Assembly: GCF_021271205.1 (NCBI RefSeq)
Contig: NZ_JAIWKS010000004.1
Location: forward strand, 186,001-250,000
DNA: 64,000 nt
DNA from: Pseudomonas uvaldensis
GTDB taxonomy: Bacteria > Pseudomonadota > Gammaproteobacteria > Pseudomonadales > Pseudomonadaceae
Reading direction: 5' to 3'
The notes beneath the pieces were generated by a model that was not told the DNA's origin, did no database searches, and saw only the letters and a program-made list of their open reading frames with translations. Shown here one piece after another: positions 48,965 to 59,305 of this stretch. Each line of letters opens with the position of its first letter. The first letter of the stretch is position 1. Both the position numbers and the translations under genes were made by a program.

Positions 48965-49657
48965 TCAAAAATATGGGGTCGGATCGCCCACGCCCGCCGC
49001 TTTGAAGCCCTCGGCACGCAGGCGGCAGCTGTCGCATTTGCCGCATGCACGGCCCTGCTCATCCGCCTGATAGCAGGAAACCGTCAGTCCATAATCCACG
49101 CCCAGCTTCACACCAGCCGTGATGATTTGCGCCTTGCTGAGATTTTGCAGCGGCGCCTGGATACGAAAACCCTGGCCTTCCACGCCGGCCTTGGTCGCCA
49201 GGTTGGCCATGCGCTCGAAGGCTTCGACGAATTCCGGACGGCAGTCCGGGTAACCCGAATAATCCACGGCATTGACGCCGATAAAAATATCCTGGGCGCC
49301 CAACACTTCGGCCCAACCCAGCGCCAGAGACAGGAACACCGTATTGCGAGCCGGCACATAAGTCACCGGGATACCTTCGCTCGGGGCCTCTGGCACATCG
49401 ATGGAACTGTCGGTCAAGGCCGAGCCGCCAATGCCGTTGAGGTTCAGACCGATCACCTTATGCTCCACCACGCCCAGATCACGGGCTACCCGCTCGGCGG
49501 CCTGCAGTTCAGCACGATGGCGCTGACCGTAGTCGAAGCTCATGGTGTAGCAACGATAGCCTTCGGCGCGGGCCATGGCCACGACCGTTGCCGAATCCAG
49601 GCCGCCGGACAACAGGATGACCGCACGTTTTTCCACTGTGTTCGATTGCTCTGTCAT
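48965..49657 (-). CDS. queC: 7-cyano-7-deazaguanine synthase
   Basis: This 230-residue enzyme makes preQ0, a queuosine precursor, from carboxy-deazaguanine with ATP and ammonia. The PP-loop LSGGLDSAT is at about residues 16-24, and four zinc cysteines are seen in [17 protein letters not shown] near the C-terminus. It starts 1 bp after the queE stop, so the two are co-transcribed. Confidence 0.96.
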   Translation of the reverse strand: MTEQSNTVEKRAVILLSGGLDSATVVAMARAEGYRCYTMSFDYGQRHRAELQAAERVARDLGVVEHKVIGLNLNGIGGSALTDSSIDVPEAPSEGIPVTYVPARNTVFLSLALGWAEVLGAQDIFIGVNAVDYSGYPDCRPEFVEAFERMANLATKAGVEGQGFRIQAPLQNLSKAQIITAGVKLGVDYGLTVSCYQADEQGRACGKCDSCRLRAEGFKAAGVGDPTPYF

Positions 49658-49658
49658 A

Positions 49659-50306
49659 TCAGCGCCCCGGCTCGTCGTTCCAAAGATATTTATGCAGCTG
49701 CAATTGCAGGCGCACCGGCAGGTTATCCGCCACCACCCAATCCGCCAGATCGCGAGCGTTCAAGTCGTGATGGCTCGGGGAAAACAATACCTCCCCCGCT
49801 CGCTGGTCGAGCCCGTACTGAATGAGCTTGGACACGGCCCAGTCGTAATCCTCACGCGAGCAGATCACGAATTTGACCTGATCGTTGCGTGTCAGCAGCT
49901 CGATGTTTTCGTAACGGTTGCGATGCGCCTCCTTGGAGCCTGGGGTTTTCAGGTCCAGGACGCGACTGACCCGCGTATCGACCGCCGAGATATCCAAAGC
50001 GCCGCTGGTTTCCAGCGAGACCTCGTAACCGGCATCACACAGCCGTTCAATCAAGGGAATGGCATTGGGTTGCGCCAGCGGCTCGCCGCCCGTGACGCAG
50101 ACATAGCGCGGACGATAACCGGCCACTTGCTCGAGGATATCGTCGAGGGTTCGCAGAGTGCCGCCGCTGAAAGCGTAGGCACTGTCGCAGTATTGGCAGC
50201 GCAACGGACAGCCGGTGAGCCGCACGAATACAGTGGGCAACCCGGCCGTTCGCGTTTCACCCTGCAACGAGTAAAAAACTTCGGTGATTCTCAATGTGTC
50301 TTGCAT
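49659..50306 (-). CDS. queE: 7-carboxy-7-deazaguanine synthase
   Basis: This radical SAM enzyme (215 residues from the chosen start) contracts a pterin ring to form 7-carboxy-7-deazaguanine. The Cx3Cx2C motif is [10 protein letters not shown] near residues 31-38, preceded by the YSLQGET motif. The start [13 protein letters not shown] is preferred; an in-frame ATG three codons earlier is possible. The next gene is queC. The terminator at 50424-50450 separates it from cpoB. Confidence 0.95.
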   Translation of the reverse strand: MQDTLRITEVFYSLQGETRTAGLPTVFVRLTGCPLRCQYCDSAYAFSGGTLRTLDDILEQVAGYRPRYVCVTGGEPLAQPNAIPLIERLCDAGYEVSLETSGALDISAVDTRVSRVLDLKTPGSKEAHRNRYENIELLTRNDQVKFVICSREDYDWAVSKLIQYGLDQRAGEVLFSPSHHDLNARDLADWVVADNLPVRLQLQLHKYLWNDEPGR

Positions 50307-50423
50307 AGTCGCCACGGGCGTAACAGCTAAACAGGCCGTCCGCCTCCGTCAGGCACTTCAAGGAACCCCGCCAACGCGCAGGCCCCAAAAAGCGTGTTTC
50401 ATGAAAAGGGCGTGAATTCTAAC

Positions 50424-50450
50424 GAAAAAACCCGCGACAAGCGCGGGTTT
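50424..50450 (-). terminator. Rho-independent terminator of cpoB and the tol-pal operon
   Basis: On the minus strand a 9-bp stem (AAACCCGCG/CGCGGGTTT, plus positions 50428-50436 and 50442-50450) with a 5-nt loop is followed by a T run. It starts 18 bp after the cpoB stop. Confidence 0.85.
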
Positions 50451-50468
50451 CTTCACAAACGGGTCGGT

Positions 50469-51302
50469 CTACATGCGTTGCAAGTCACGCTGAGCCAACT
50501 GAGCAGCGGATGTGCCCGGATACTGGGCCACGACTTGCTGCAGGATCCCCTTGACCTTATCGGTATGACCCAGACGACGCTCTACATCAGCAAGCTTGTA
50601 CAGCGAATCCGGTACCTTGGCATGCTTTGGGTACAACTGGGAGACCTTGGCGAACGCCTGTCCGGCGCCTTGCAGGTCGCCCTTTGCCAGGTTCACTTCG
50701 CCCAGCCAGTATTGGGCATTGCCCGCGTACTGACTGTTCGGGTATTTACGCAGGAAAGCGGCGAAGGCCTGGCTGGCCTTGTCGAAATCCTTGGCCTTGA
50801 TCAGGTCGAAGGCGGCATCGTAATAGAGCTTTTCCTTCGCCGGATCGGCCGGTTCGCCGCTGGCGGCAGGTGCTGCCGGAGCGGCTGCCCCTGCGCCCGC
50901 TGCGGCACCGGGGGCGTTCAAGTCGCCACCGGCTGGAGAATTCTCAGGAGTCGCGGCGGGTGCAACGCCGGTTCCTATGCGCCGATCAAGATCCTGGTAA
51001 CGTTCCAGGTTCTCCTGTTTCATGCGCGATACTTCGTTTTGCAGCACTTCAATCGCGCCTTGCTGGCGTGAAATCTGATCCTGCATTTGCTGCAGTTGGT
51101 TGAACAGCTCGCCCTGTGCCGAGACAGGAGCCGAAACTCCTCCCCCGGCATAGGCGCCGTTCGTACCGTAACCCGCAGGCGGATAGCTGCCCCCGCTATT
51201 GTTATAGCCGGAATCGTTATCGACCACAGGAACCGCAGCCCACGCCATGAATGGCGCGAGGCTGAGAGCCAGAACAGTTACAGCACGACGGCACGTTCGC
51301 AT
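50469..51302 (-). CDS. cpoB: Cell division coordinator CpoB (YbgF)
   Basis: This 277-residue periplasmic protein has a signal peptide (cut near AWA-A, residue 23), a trimerising coiled coil at about residues 65-105 (LFNQLQQMQDQISRQQGAIE), an Ala/Pro/Gly-rich linker and three TPR repeats from about 155 to the end. CpoB links peptidoglycan synthesis to Tol-Pal during constriction by binding TolA. It is the last gene of the tol-pal operon, 6 bp after pal. Confidence 0.93.
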   Translation of the reverse strand: MRTCRRAVTVLALSLAPFMAWAAVPVVDNDSGYNNSGGSYPPAGYGTNGAYAGGGVSAPVSAQGELFNQLQQMQDQISRQQGAIEVLQNEVSRMKQENLERYQDLDRRIGTGVAPAATPENSPAGGDLNAPGAAAGAGAAAPAAPAASGEPADPAKEKLYYDAAFDLIKAKDFDKASQAFAAFLRKYPNSQYAGNAQYWLGEVNLAKGDLQGAGQAFAKVSQLYPKHAKVPDSLYKLADVERRLGHTDKVKGILQQVVAQYPGTSAAQLAQRDLQRM

Positions 51303-51308
51303 GACGAA

Positions 51309-51809
51309 TCAGTTCTTACGCAGTTCGACGCGACGGTTTTGAGCCCAGGACTGCTCGTCGTTGCCAGTGGCAACTGGACGCTCTTCGCCGTAGGAAACCA
51401 GTTCCAGCTGAGCTGGGGAAACACCTTGCAGTACCAGGTAGCGTTGAACGGCTTTCGCACGACGCTCGCCCAGTGCCATGTTGTACTCACGAGTACCACG
51501 TTCGTCGGTGTTGCCTTCCAGAACAACGCGAGCGCCGTTTGCTTTCAGGTCTTTGGCGTGAACGTCCAGAGAGCGCATGGCTTCTGGCTTCAGGTCCGAA
51601 CTGTCGTATTCGAAGTAGAAGGTGGTGATTGCGCGCAGAGCAGCTTCTTCGCTCAGGGAGCCGTCAACTGCACCAGTGTTAGCGCCGTAACCAGCGTTCG
51701 GATCAACAGCGCCTTCACCGGCGTTGTCGCCGCCTTTGGACGAGCAACCTACAGCTACGGCCATGGCCAGAGCCAGCGCAGCAAATTTACCAAACTTCAG
51801 CATTTCCAT
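51309..51809 (-). CDS. pal: Peptidoglycan-associated lipoprotein
   Basis: This 166-residue outer-membrane lipoprotein (called OprL in pseudomonads) has a lipobox ending in VGC with C22 as the lipidated residue, a Gly-rich linker, and an OmpA-like domain from about residue 55 with the peptidoglycan motif [11 protein letters not shown]. It anchors the outer membrane to peptidoglycan and binds TolB. An ATG two codons in is an alternative start. Confidence 0.96.
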   Translation of the reverse strand: MEMLKFGKFAALALAMAVAVGCSSKGGDNAGEGAVDPNAGYGANTGAVDGSLSEEAALRAITTFYFEYDSSDLKPEAMRSLDVHAKDLKANGARVVLEGNTDERGTREYNMALGERRAKAVQRYLVLQGVSPAQLELVSYGEERPVATGNDEQSWAQNRRVELRKN

Positions 51810-51861
51810 CGTGAAACTCCTAATGAACCCCAGTGTGTTAAGTAAAACGTATTGCGCCGCG

Positions 51862-53163
51862 TCAGTTCAGGTAAGGGGACCAGGACGGTTCTCTGACTTC
51901 GCCTTGTGCGGTAGGAAGCGGGAGCCTCACGCGTCCATTGATGGACACGAGCATCAGCACTCCCCGGCCCTGCTGGCGGGTGGCGTAGATTACCATGGTG
52001 CCGTTGGGCGCAACAGTAGGCGACTCGTCCAGAGTGCTATCAGTTAGGATTTTTACGCTGCCGCGCTGCAAATCCTGAGCCGCCACCTTGAAATTAGTGA
52101 AACCATCCTGGCGATGGATCATCACCAGGGTCTTTTCATCCGCCGACAGTTTCGGGTTGGCATTGTAGTTACCGACGAAAGTCACGCGCTCGGCACCGCC
52201 GCCACCGGCACTGGTCTTGTAGATCTGTGGCTTGCCACCACGGTCGGAGGTGAAGTAGATGGTCGAGCCATCCTTGCCCCAGAACGGCTCAGTGTTGATG
52301 CCCGGGCCGTTGGTAACGCGGGAGATCGAACGAGACGCCAGATTCATCACGTAGACGTCCGGGTTACCGTCCTTGGACAGTACGAACGCCAGGCGCGAAC
52401 CGTCCGGCGACCAGGACGGCGCACCGTTCAGGCCTTCGAAGTTGGTGATCTGCTCACGACGACCGGTATCGATGTGCTGCACGAAGATACGCGGACGCTT
52501 CTGCTCGAACGACACGTAGGCGATACGCTTGCCATCGGGGGCGAAACGTGGCGACAGGATCGGCTCACGGGATTGCAGCAGGGTTACCGCACGGGCGCCG
52601 TCGTAGTCAGAGCGTTGCAGCGTGTAGCGGGTGTTGTTTTCCGAGAAACGCTCGGCCGTCACATAGAGCATGCGGGTAGAGAACGCGCCCTTGATGCCGG
52701 TGAGCTTTTCGAACGACTGGTCGGAAATGTAGTGCGCCATGTCGCGCAGTTGGTCGACGCTGCCCGACACGCTTCCGGTCAGCACTTGCTGCTCGGTGGC
52801 GACATTGAACAGGGCGTACTGCACTTGCAGGCGACCACCGGCCGGAACGATGCTGCCGACCATGATGTACTGGGCGCCCAGGGCCTTCCAGTCACGGTAG
52901 ATGACTTCGCTGGCCTGGGTCGGCAGGCTGATCATGTTCTGCTTCGGAATCGGCGCGTAGTAACCCGAGTTGCGCAGGTCGTTGCCGATGATTTCCGCCA
53001 TGTCGTCCGGCAGGACACTGCCGCCCTGCCAGCCGAACGGTACGACGGCGATCGGGGTGGCCCGGTCGCTGCCGCTGGTGACCAGAATGTTCTTTTCCTC
53101 TGCCATCGCTATCCCTGCCAGGCAGCAGATAACGACAAGCATTGATCGAAGAAGGTTTCTCAC
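51862..53163 (-). CDS. tolB: Tol-Pal system beta-propeller protein
   Basis: This 433-residue periplasmic protein has a signal peptide cut after AMA (near residue 21), an N-terminal alpha/beta domain (about 25-165) and a six-bladed propeller with repeated blade motifs of the type [10 protein letters not shown] and [11 protein letters not shown]. It moves between Pal and the TolQRA motor. Its start overlaps the tolA stop by 4 bp. Confidence 0.96.
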   Translation of the reverse strand: MRNLLRSMLVVICCLAGIAMAEEKNILVTSGSDRATPIAVVPFGWQGGSVLPDDMAEIIGNDLRNSGYYAPIPKQNMISLPTQASEVIYRDWKALGAQYIMVGSIVPAGGRLQVQYALFNVATEQQVLTGSVSGSVDQLRDMAHYISDQSFEKLTGIKGAFSTRMLYVTAERFSENNTRYTLQRSDYDGARAVTLLQSREPILSPRFAPDGKRIAYVSFEQKRPRIFVQHIDTGRREQITNFEGLNGAPSWSPDGSRLAFVLSKDGNPDVYVMNLASRSISRVTNGPGINTEPFWGKDGSTIYFTSDRGGKPQIYKTSAGGGGAERVTFVGNYNANPKLSADEKTLVMIHRQDGFTNFKVAAQDLQRGSVKILTDSTLDESPTVAPNGTMVIYATRQQGRGVLMLVSINGRVRLPLPTAQGEVREPSWSPYLN

Positions 53164-54221
53164 AAGGCTAGATCCTCAGGTGTGAATGTCATCTTGAATG
53201 AACGATAGGGAGCGAAATCGCTCGGCTTCATTCCTTGCATTTCCGTCAATCGTCCAATGTTCTTGACCGCTGCAACCGCCGAAGCATCGAAAGGTCCATC
53301 GCCACTGGACTTGGCCACGCTGACCGAGGCCACCGTACCGTCCGGCAACATGCCGATCTGCAAGACCACCGTCATGCCTTGGCGCGCCGAAGGTGGGCGA
53401 GCCCAGCCTTCCGCCGCCCGGGCACGAATCAGATCATCGAAACTGCCGGCGACTTCATCGCCCTGCTCATCGGCCAAGGCCTGCTGGCGCTCCGGCGTGT
53501 CGGAAAGCAAATCTGCCAGGGCCTGGGCCTTTTTCTCTTCGGCGGATTTACGCGCTGCGTCCTGGGCCTTTTTCTTGGCGGCGTCGGCGGCGGCTTTCTT
53601 CTTCGCGTCTTCGGCGATTTTCTTTTTCGCCTCGTCAGCTTCAGCTTTCTTCTTGGCGTCTTCGGCCGCTTTCTTCTTCGCGTCCTCGACGATCTTCTTC
53701 TTCGCCTCTTCAGCGGCCGCCTTCTTGGCCTCTTCTTCCGCGGCTTTCTTGGCTTCTTCTTCGGCTTTCTTCTTGGCTATATCAGCCAATTGTTTCTCTT
53801 CTGCCTTCTTGGCCTCGGCGGCTTTTTTCGCCTCATCGGCTTTCCGGGCCTCGTCAGCTTTCTTGGCCTCGTCGGCCTTCTTCGCTTCTTCGGCCTTTTG
53901 AGCAGCTTCCTCTTTCTTTTGTTCCGCGGCCTTTATCGCTTCCTGCTCGACCTTTTTCTGCTCCATCTGCTCGACTTCGGTCTGGCGTGCGGCAGACTTC
54001 TTCGCCTCACCGGCGATCTTCTGGTTGGTCTGTGTGGTGGCCTGGCTCTTGGATTTGAGCTGGTACAGGGTCGCCTGCACGATCGGTTTGGCCGGCGGCA
54101 GCTCCGGTGTCATGGAAAAACTGACGAAGAGCATGCCGAACACCAGCACATGCAAGCCAATTGCCCAAACACTGGGCCAGAAGTAGCTTTCCGAGGCGGA
54201 CGGCTCTCGCTGTTGCTGCAT
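53160..54221 (-). CDS. tolA: Tol-Pal system protein TolA
   Basis: This 353-residue protein spans the periplasm: one membrane anchor (about residues 15-37), a long Ala/Lys/Glu-rich helix (about 75-235, built of units like KKAEE and EEAKKAA), and a C-terminal globular domain that binds TolB, CpoB and colicins. The repeat-rich helix makes the opposite strand look coding (a false 355-codon frame). Its start overlaps the tolR stop by one base (TGATG on the minus strand). Confidence 0.94.
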   Translation of the reverse strand: MQQQREPSASESYFWPSVWAIGLHVLVFGMLFVSFSMTPELPPAKPIVQATLYQLKSKSQATTQTNQKIAGEAKKSAARQTEVEQMEQKKVEQEAIKAAEQKKEEAAQKAEEAKKADEAKKADEARKADEAKKAAEAKKAEEKQLADIAKKKAEEEAKKAAEEEAKKAAAEEAKKKIVEDAKKKAAEDAKKKAEADEAKKKIAEDAKKKAAADAAKKKAQDAARKSAEEKKAQALADLLSDTPERQQALADEQGDEVAGSFDDLIRARAAEGWARPPSARQGMTVVLQIGMLPDGTVASVSVAKSSGDGPFDASAVAAVKNIGRLTEMQGMKPSDFAPYRSFKMTFTPEDLAL

Positions 54222-54682
54222 CAGGGGGCCTCGGTGATCAAGCCAACATTACCGACCCCGGCTTTCTGCAGGCCTCCCATGGCGCCCATCACGGCACCGT
54301 AGTCGACCGTCTTGTCACCGCGGATGAAGACCTGGGTGCGCTTGCCGTTCTGGTTGCCATTATTGATGATCTTGGTCACCGCATCGGTCATCTGCGGCAA
54401 GGTCATGGCCCGGTCCTGCTGCTTCTCGGTGTCGACTTCACTGCCAAGGTTCCAGTAATAGGTCTTGTCAGCCTTGATCGAAATGGTCAGTACCTGGGTG
54501 TTGTTGTCCTGCGGCAAGGCTTCGCTGGAAACCTTGGGCAGATCGACCTTCACGCCCTGGTTGAGCATGGGCGCGGTCACCATGAAGATGACCAGCAGCA
54601 CCAGCATCACGTCGATGTAGGGCACCACGTTCATCTCGGCGACCGGCTTGCGCTTGTTTCGGGCTCGAGCGATTAAAGCCAT
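54221..54682 (-). CDS. tolR: Tol-Pal system protein TolR
   Basis: This 153-residue ExbD-family protein has one N-terminal membrane span (PYIDVMLVLLVIFMVTAPM) with the proton-path aspartate in IDVMLVLL, then a periplasmic domain. With TolQ it forms the proton-driven motor of the Tol system. It is 14 bp after tolQ. Confidence 0.95.
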   Translation of the reverse strand: MALIARARNKRKPVAEMNVVPYIDVMLVLLVIFMVTAPMLNQGVKVDLPKVSSEALPQDNNTQVLTISIKADKTYYWNLGSEVDTEKQQDRAMTLPQMTDAVTKIINNGNQNGKRTQVFIRGDKTVDYGAVMGAMGGLQKAGVGNVGLITEAP

Positions 54683-54696
54683 CGGGAAATACCTGC

Positions 54697-55392
54697 TTAT
54701 TCTTCGCTGGTGTGCACTTTGCGGTGCAGGATCGCCTGGAATTCATCGGCGAAGGTGTAGTAGCGGCCGATCAGCGTTTCGCTGCGCGCAGCGAAACGGT
54801 TGTAGGCGATAACGGCCGGGATGGCCGCGAACAGGCCAATGGCAGTCGCGACGAGTGCCTCGGCGATACCAGGAGCCACGGTAGCCAGGGTCGCTTGTTG
54901 GGCGGAAGCCAGGCCACGGAAGGAGTTCATGATCCCCCAGACGGTACCGAACAGACCGATGTACGGGCTGACCGAACCGACGGTGGCCAGGAATGGCAGG
55001 CTCTGTTCGAGCTTTTCTTCCTCGCGGGAAATGGCCACGCGCATGGCGCGGGCCACGCCTTCCATCACGGCTTCGGGGTCGACGCCCGGCTGCTGGCGCA
55101 AGCGGGAGAACTCCTTGAAGCCAGCGCGGAAGATCTGCTCGACGCCCGAGTCCGGATCCGGGTTGCTGCCCGCCTGGCGGTAGAGCTTGGACAGGTCGAT
55201 ACCGGACCAGAAGCGCTCTTCAAAGCTCTCCAGGGCACGGCGACCGGCGCGCAACAGGTTGCCACGCTGAAAAATCATGATCCATGAGGTCACCGATGCG
55301 GCTACCAGGGTCAGCATTACCAGTTGCACCACGACACTGGCATTGCTGACCAGGCTCCACATGGAGGTATGGTCGACGACGTTAGCTTCCAC
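54697..55392 (-). CDS. tolQ: Tol-Pal system protein TolQ
   Basis: This 231-residue ExbB/MotA-family protein has three membrane spans (about 15-38, 135-158, 170-195), with the conserved block [24 protein letters not shown]. It surrounds TolR and carries protons to drive TolA. Its start overlaps the ybgC stop by 11 bp. Confidence 0.95.
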   Translation of the reverse strand: MEANVVDHTSMWSLVSNASVVVQLVMLTLVAASVTSWIMIFQRGNLLRAGRRALESFEERFWSGIDLSKLYRQAGSNPDPDSGVEQIFRAGFKEFSRLRQQPGVDPEAVMEGVARAMRVAISREEEKLEQSLPFLATVGSVSPYIGLFGTVWGIMNSFRGLASAQQATLATVAPGIAEALVATAIGLFAAIPAVIAYNRFAARSETLIGRYYTFADEFQAILHRKVHTSEE

Positions 55393-55849
55393 GCTTTATC
55401 TCCTGCTCTGAGTGTGTACCCGCGCCGCTCACGCCGGCAAAGGCCGTACGTAGAGCTTCGGGAATGGCCCGGGGTTTCAAACTATGGGTGCGCACACAGG
55501 CCACCAAAAACTGCCCTTCACAGAGCAGTGCATTATCCGTTGTCCGCCTCACTTGCTGCTTGAAGCGCAGGCTGACACGGTTCAATTCGATGACATCGGC
55601 CGTTACCAGAAGCTCATCGTCCAATCGCGCCGGCGCGTGATAACGCGCTTCGCTGGAATGCACGACGAATAACAGGTCCTCCCCTGCCAGTGCGGATTGG
55701 GCGAAACCCAGTCCCCGCAGCCGTTCGGTTCGAGCCCGTTCCATAAACTTGAGGTAATTGACGTAGTAAACGATGCCGCCGGCATCGGTGTCCTCGTAAT
55801 AAACGCGACAGCGATGTGCGAACGACTCAAGCCCGTTTTGCGCGCGCAT
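55382..55849 (-). CDS. ybgC: Tol-Pal-associated acyl-CoA thioesterase
   Basis: This 155-residue hotdog-fold thioesterase has the 4-hydroxybenzoyl-CoA type motif [24 protein letters not shown], whose Asp is catalytic. It acts on acyl-CoA or acyl-ACP in the cytoplasm; its link to the Tol system is conserved but unclear. It is the first gene of the ybgC-tolQRAB-pal-cpoB operon. Confidence 0.94.
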   Translation of the reverse strand: MRAQNGLESFAHRCRVYYEDTDAGGIVYYVNYLKFMERARTERLRGLGFAQSALAGEDLLFVVHSSEARYHAPARLDDELLVTADVIELNRVSLRFKQQVRRTTDNALLCEGQFLVACVRTHSLKPRAIPEALRTAFAGVSGAGTHSEQEIKRGS

Positions 55850-55977
55850 ACTCTAGTGCTTACTCCTCAGGTTGCCAATCCGGCCAGGCAACTGTTTTTT
55901 CATTCTCGAGTGCATTGACGCTCCGGGCGTGATCTGGGACAGCACGAACCGCAAAAAAGTCGCTGCACGGAGGTCGG

Positions 55978-57039
55978 TCAATCGTCCACGGCATCGAGGA
56001 ATTCGTCTACCGTCGGCATCTCACCCATTCGTGTCGGGATGTTTAAACCAAAGTGCAGATAGGCATGCCGCGTCACCACACGCCCGCGCGGGGTACGCAT
56101 GATATAGCCTTGCTGGATCAGATAAGGTTCCAGCACATCCTCGATGGTATGGCGCTCTTCGCTGATGGCTGCCGCGAGGCTGTCCACGCCCACCGGCCCA
56201 CCGTCGAATTTCTCGATCATGGTCAGCAGAAGGCGCCGGTCCTGATGATCGAAACCCCGTTCGTCGATGTCCAGCAGGTTCAACGCCAGGTCGGCAATCG
56301 ACTTGGTGATATGACCCTTGGCGCGGACCTCGGCAAAATCCCGCACCCGGCGCAACAAACGGTTGGCGATCCGCGGCGTCCCTCGGGCGCGACGGGCCAC
56401 CTCATAGGCCCCCTCCGGATCCAGCGGCAACCCGAGAATGCCCGCCGAGCGACTGACAATCGTCGCCAGGTCCGCATTGCTGTAGAACTCCAGCCGCTGG
56501 ACGATGCCGAAACGGTCACGCAGCGGGTTGGTCAGCATGCCGGCTCGGGTGGTGGCGCCCACCAGGGTGAAAGGTGGCAGGTCCAGCTTGATGGAACGCG
56601 CCGCCGGCCCCTCGCCGATCATGATGTCGAGCTGAAAATCCTCCATGGCCGGGTACAGCACTTCCTCGACGATGGGCGACAGCCGGTGGATCTCGTCGAT
56701 GAACAGCACGTCATGCGGCTCGAGGTTGGTCAGTAGTGCCGCCAGGTCCCCCGGTCGCTCGAGGACAGGTCCCGATGTGCTCTTGATCGACACGCCCATT
56801 TCCTGAGCGATGATGTTTGCCAGGGTGGTCTTGCCCAGGCCCGGTGGGCCGAAGATCAGGGTGTGGTCCAGCGATTCGCTGCGCCCACGGGCCGCCTGGA
56901 TGAACAGTTCCATCTGCTCGCGCACGGTCGGTTGGCCGATGTAATCGGCCAGGCTGACAGGGCGAATCGCACGGTCCTGGATTTCCTCGCGGTCACGGGG
57001 GCCACCCGTGGCGGCGATCAGACGATCGGCTTCAATCAC
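55978..57039 (-). CDS. ruvB: Holliday junction branch-migration helicase RuvB
   Basis: This 353-residue AAA+ motor turns DNA through the RuvA-bound junction. Walker A is GPPGLGKTT, Walker B is FIDEIHRL, sensor 1 is GATTRAG, and a winged-helix domain ends the protein ([17 protein letters not shown]). It starts immediately after the ruvA stop. Length and sequence are normal. Confidence 0.97.
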   Translation of the reverse strand: MIEADRLIAATGGPRDREEIQDRAIRPVSLADYIGQPTVREQMELFIQAARGRSESLDHTLIFGPPGLGKTTLANIIAQEMGVSIKSTSGPVLERPGDLAALLTNLEPHDVLFIDEIHRLSPIVEEVLYPAMEDFQLDIMIGEGPAARSIKLDLPPFTLVGATTRAGMLTNPLRDRFGIVQRLEFYSNADLATIVSRSAGILGLPLDPEGAYEVARRARGTPRIANRLLRRVRDFAEVRAKGHITKSIADLALNLLDIDERGFDHQDRRLLLTMIEKFDGGPVGVDSLAAAISEERHTIEDVLEPYLIQQGYIMRTPRGRVVTRHAYLHFGLNIPTRMGEMPTVDEFLDAVDD

Positions 57040-57648
57040 TTAAATCATCCCCTTCAGGGCGCGACGAATCATTTCCTCGCTGCTCAGGCCCTTTTCCTTG
57101 ATGGCGGAAACGGCCTTGCTGGCTTCCTGCGGCTTGTAGCCCAGGGAGATCAGCGCACTGACCGCATCGCTCTCGGCACTGATGACAGGCGCGGGCGCGT
57201 CCGGCTGGTTCGGCACCAGGGCAAACATGGCCGGCACAGCCTCCCAGGCCTTGAACCGATCCTTGAGCTCGACCAGCAGGCGTTCGGCGGTTTTCTTGCC
57301 CACGCCCGGTACCTTGGTCAATGCGGAGGTGTCCTGGGACTGAACGCAACGCACCAGCTCGTCGACTTCCAGGCTCGACATCAAGGCCAGGGCCAGTTTC
57401 GGCCCCACACCATTGAGACGGATCAGTTCACGAAAAAAGTCTCGCTCGCGCTTGCCGACGAAACCGTACAGTAACTGCGCATCTTCTCGTACGACCAGAT
57501 GGGTGTGCAGTGTCAGCGGCTCGCCGACCGACGGCAGACGGTACAGCGTGGTCATGGGCACTTCCAGCTCATAGCCCAGCCCGTTTACATCCAGAATCAG
57601 GTGCGGCGGCTGCTTTTCAGCCAGAGTGCCGCGCAAGCGTCCAATCAC
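57040..57648 (-). CDS. ruvA: Holliday junction branch-migration protein RuvA
   Basis: This 202-residue protein binds four-way junctions as a tetramer. Domain I begins [12 protein letters not shown], domain II holds two helix-hairpin-helix motifs ([16 protein letters not shown] and [16 protein letters not shown]), and domain III (about 155-202) contacts RuvB. It lies between ruvC and ruvB. Confidence 0.96.
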   Translation of the reverse strand: MIGRLRGTLAEKQPPHLILDVNGLGYELEVPMTTLYRLPSVGEPLTLHTHLVVREDAQLLYGFVGKRERDFFRELIRLNGVGPKLALALMSSLEVDELVRCVQSQDTSALTKVPGVGKKTAERLLVELKDRFKAWEAVPAMFALVPNQPDAPAPVISAESDAVSALISLGYKPQEASKAVSAIKEKGLSSEEMIRRALKGMI

Positions 57649-57762
57649 GTTTCAGATCCTTGGGCGTTGGCCAGCCGCCGGCTGGCAAAGTGAAAACCTG
57701 GACAGAACGCCAACAATACAGGTGTTCGATGCCCAGGCTCATGAATGATTGCGCCGATGCTA

Positions 57763-58287
57763 TCAGAGACGCAGGCGCCCGCCACGACTGCGTGCAGTCC
57801 CCAAGCCGTGAGGCATGAGGCTGGACCGCGTATGCGCATGACAAATGGCAATCGCCAGAGCATCGGAAGCGTCGATCTGCGGCTTGCTGACCAACTTCAG
57901 CAAATGCATCACCATCATCTGCACCTGCTCCTTGTTCGCCGCCCCCGTTCCGACGACTGCCTGCTTGACCTGGGTAGCGGTGTACTCGGCAATTTCCAGG
58001 CTTTCCTCGGCACCGGCAACAATCGCCGCGCCCCGGGCCTGCCCCAGCTTCAGAGCCGAATCGGCGTTGCGGGCCATGAAAACCTTTTCGATGCCCATGG
58101 TGACCGGGCCGTAGGTCTGGATGACTTCGCGCACGCCGCGATAAACGATCTGCAGGCGCTCATGCAATTCACCGGCGCCGGTACGGATACAGCCGGAGGC
58201 CACGTACACGCAACCGCGTCCGGTGTCGCGAACCACGCCATAGCCAGTGATGCGCGAACCGGGATCGATGCCAAGGATTAGAGTCAT
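57763..58287 (-). CDS. ruvC: Holliday junction resolvase RuvC
   Basis: This 174-residue endonuclease cuts Holliday junctions. The RNase H-like fold starts with [15 protein letters not shown], whose D7 is the first catalytic acid; E in MGIEKVF and the C-terminal [12 protein letters not shown] give the others. It is the first gene of ruvCAB, 114 bp before ruvA. Confidence 0.96.
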   Translation of the reverse strand: MTLILGIDPGSRITGYGVVRDTGRGCVYVASGCIRTGAGELHERLQIVYRGVREVIQTYGPVTMGIEKVFMARNADSALKLGQARGAAIVAGAEESLEIAEYTATQVKQAVVGTGAANKEQVQMMVMHLLKLVSKPQIDASDALAIAICHAHTRSSLMPHGLGTARSRGGRLRL

Positions 58288-58330
58288 AGCGCCTGCAGGT
58301 TGAAGAGAAATGGCTGAAGCCTGTGAGGAA

Positions 58331-58424
58331 TCTGTGGGAGCGAGCCTGCTCGCGATGGCGGCCTCCCTGCAACATTTTTGCAGGCAGTTCTATCGCTATC
58401 GCGAGCAGGCTCGCTCTCACATTT
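58331..58424. repeat. REP doublet (inverted pair)
   Basis: Inverted units of the first type (GTGGGAGCGAGCCTGCTCGCGATGGCGG) lie between yebC and ruvC. The right arm has one changed base (GCTCTCACA). Confidence 0.85.
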
Positions 58425-58442
58425 GAACGTGGCGACTACAAA

Positions 58443-59189
58443 TCATCCTAGCTGTTCAGCCACCGACTGAGGAATATCGGCGTTCGAGTAGACGTTCTGT
58501 ACATCATCCAGGTCTTCAAGCATGTCGATCAGCTTGAGCACCTTTTCAGCGCCTTCCAGATCCAGTTCGGCGCTGGTGGTCGGCTGCATGACGATTTCCG
58601 CATCGGCCGGCTTGAACCCGGCAGCCTCCAGCGCGTTGCGCACGGCATAGAAACTGGCGAACGATGTGAACACGTCGAACGAGCCGTCTTCGTGGCCGAC
58701 CACGTCGTCTGCGTCGGCTTCAAGGGCTGCCTCCGTCAGGGCGTCCTCATCGAGGCCTGGCGCGAAGCTGATCTGCCCCTTGCGCTCGAACAGATAGGCC
58801 ACCGAACCGTCAGTGCCCAGGTTGCCGCCGCATTTGCTGAAGGCATGACGCACGGCCGCCGCGGTACGGTTCCGGTTGTCGGTCATGCATTCGACCATCA
58901 CTGCCACGCCGCCCGGACCGTAACCTTCGTAGGTCAGCTCTTCAACGTTGTCAGCCTCGGTCGCACCCGCTCCCCTGGCAATGGCCCGGTCGATGATGTC
59001 GCGGCTCATGTTCGCACCCAGCGCCTTGTCCAGGGCCAGACGCAAGCGCGGGTTGGAACCCGGATCACCGCCACCCTGGCGGGCCGCGACCGTCAGCTCA
59101 CGGATCCACTTGGTAAAGATCTTGCCCCTCTTGGCATCCTGACGTTCTTTGCGGTGCTTGATGTTCGCCCACTTGGAATGACCTGCCAT
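58443..59189 (-). CDS. yebC: YebC/PmpR family protein
   Basis: This 248-residue protein starts with the family signature [22 protein letters not shown] and keeps the three-domain layout. In P. aeruginosa the homologue PmpR was reported to repress pqsR; other members help ribosomes through difficult sequences. The frame is open 19 codons upstream, but the signature and an AGCGAG site set the start. It lies between aspS and ruvC on the same strand. Confidence 0.94.
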   Translation of the reverse strand: MAGHSKWANIKHRKERQDAKRGKIFTKWIRELTVAARQGGGDPGSNPRLRLALDKALGANMSRDIIDRAIARGAGATEADNVEELTYEGYGPGGVAVMVECMTDNRNRTAAAVRHAFSKCGGNLGTDGSVAYLFERKGQISFAPGLDEDALTEAALEADADDVVGHEDGSFDVFTSFASFYAVRNALEAAGFKPADAEIVMQPTTSAELDLEGAEKVLKLIDMLEDLDDVQNVYSNADIPQSVAEQLG

Positions 59190-59267
59190 AACTCGCTCCG
59201 TTTTCTTGAAACATTGCCGGCCCTGCCCTTGCGCAGCCGCCGGCAATCGGAAATATCGACACCAATG

Positions 59268-59291
59268 AAAAGGCGCATCCGAAGATGCGCC
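59268..59291 (-). terminator. Rho-independent terminator of aspS
   Basis: On the minus strand GGCGCATC-TTCG-GATGCGCC is a perfect 8-bp stem with a stable TTCG tetraloop, followed by TTTT. It starts 15 bp past the aspS stop. Confidence 0.82.
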
Positions 59292-59305
59292 CTCAGGTGC
59301 CAGCC

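Noticed and set aside
53235..54302. Long plus-strand open frame of 355 codons opposite tolA, rich in Phe and Leu
   Set aside because: It is the complement of the Ala/Lys/Glu repeat codons of tolA and has no ribosome site or homology; tolA is well supported.
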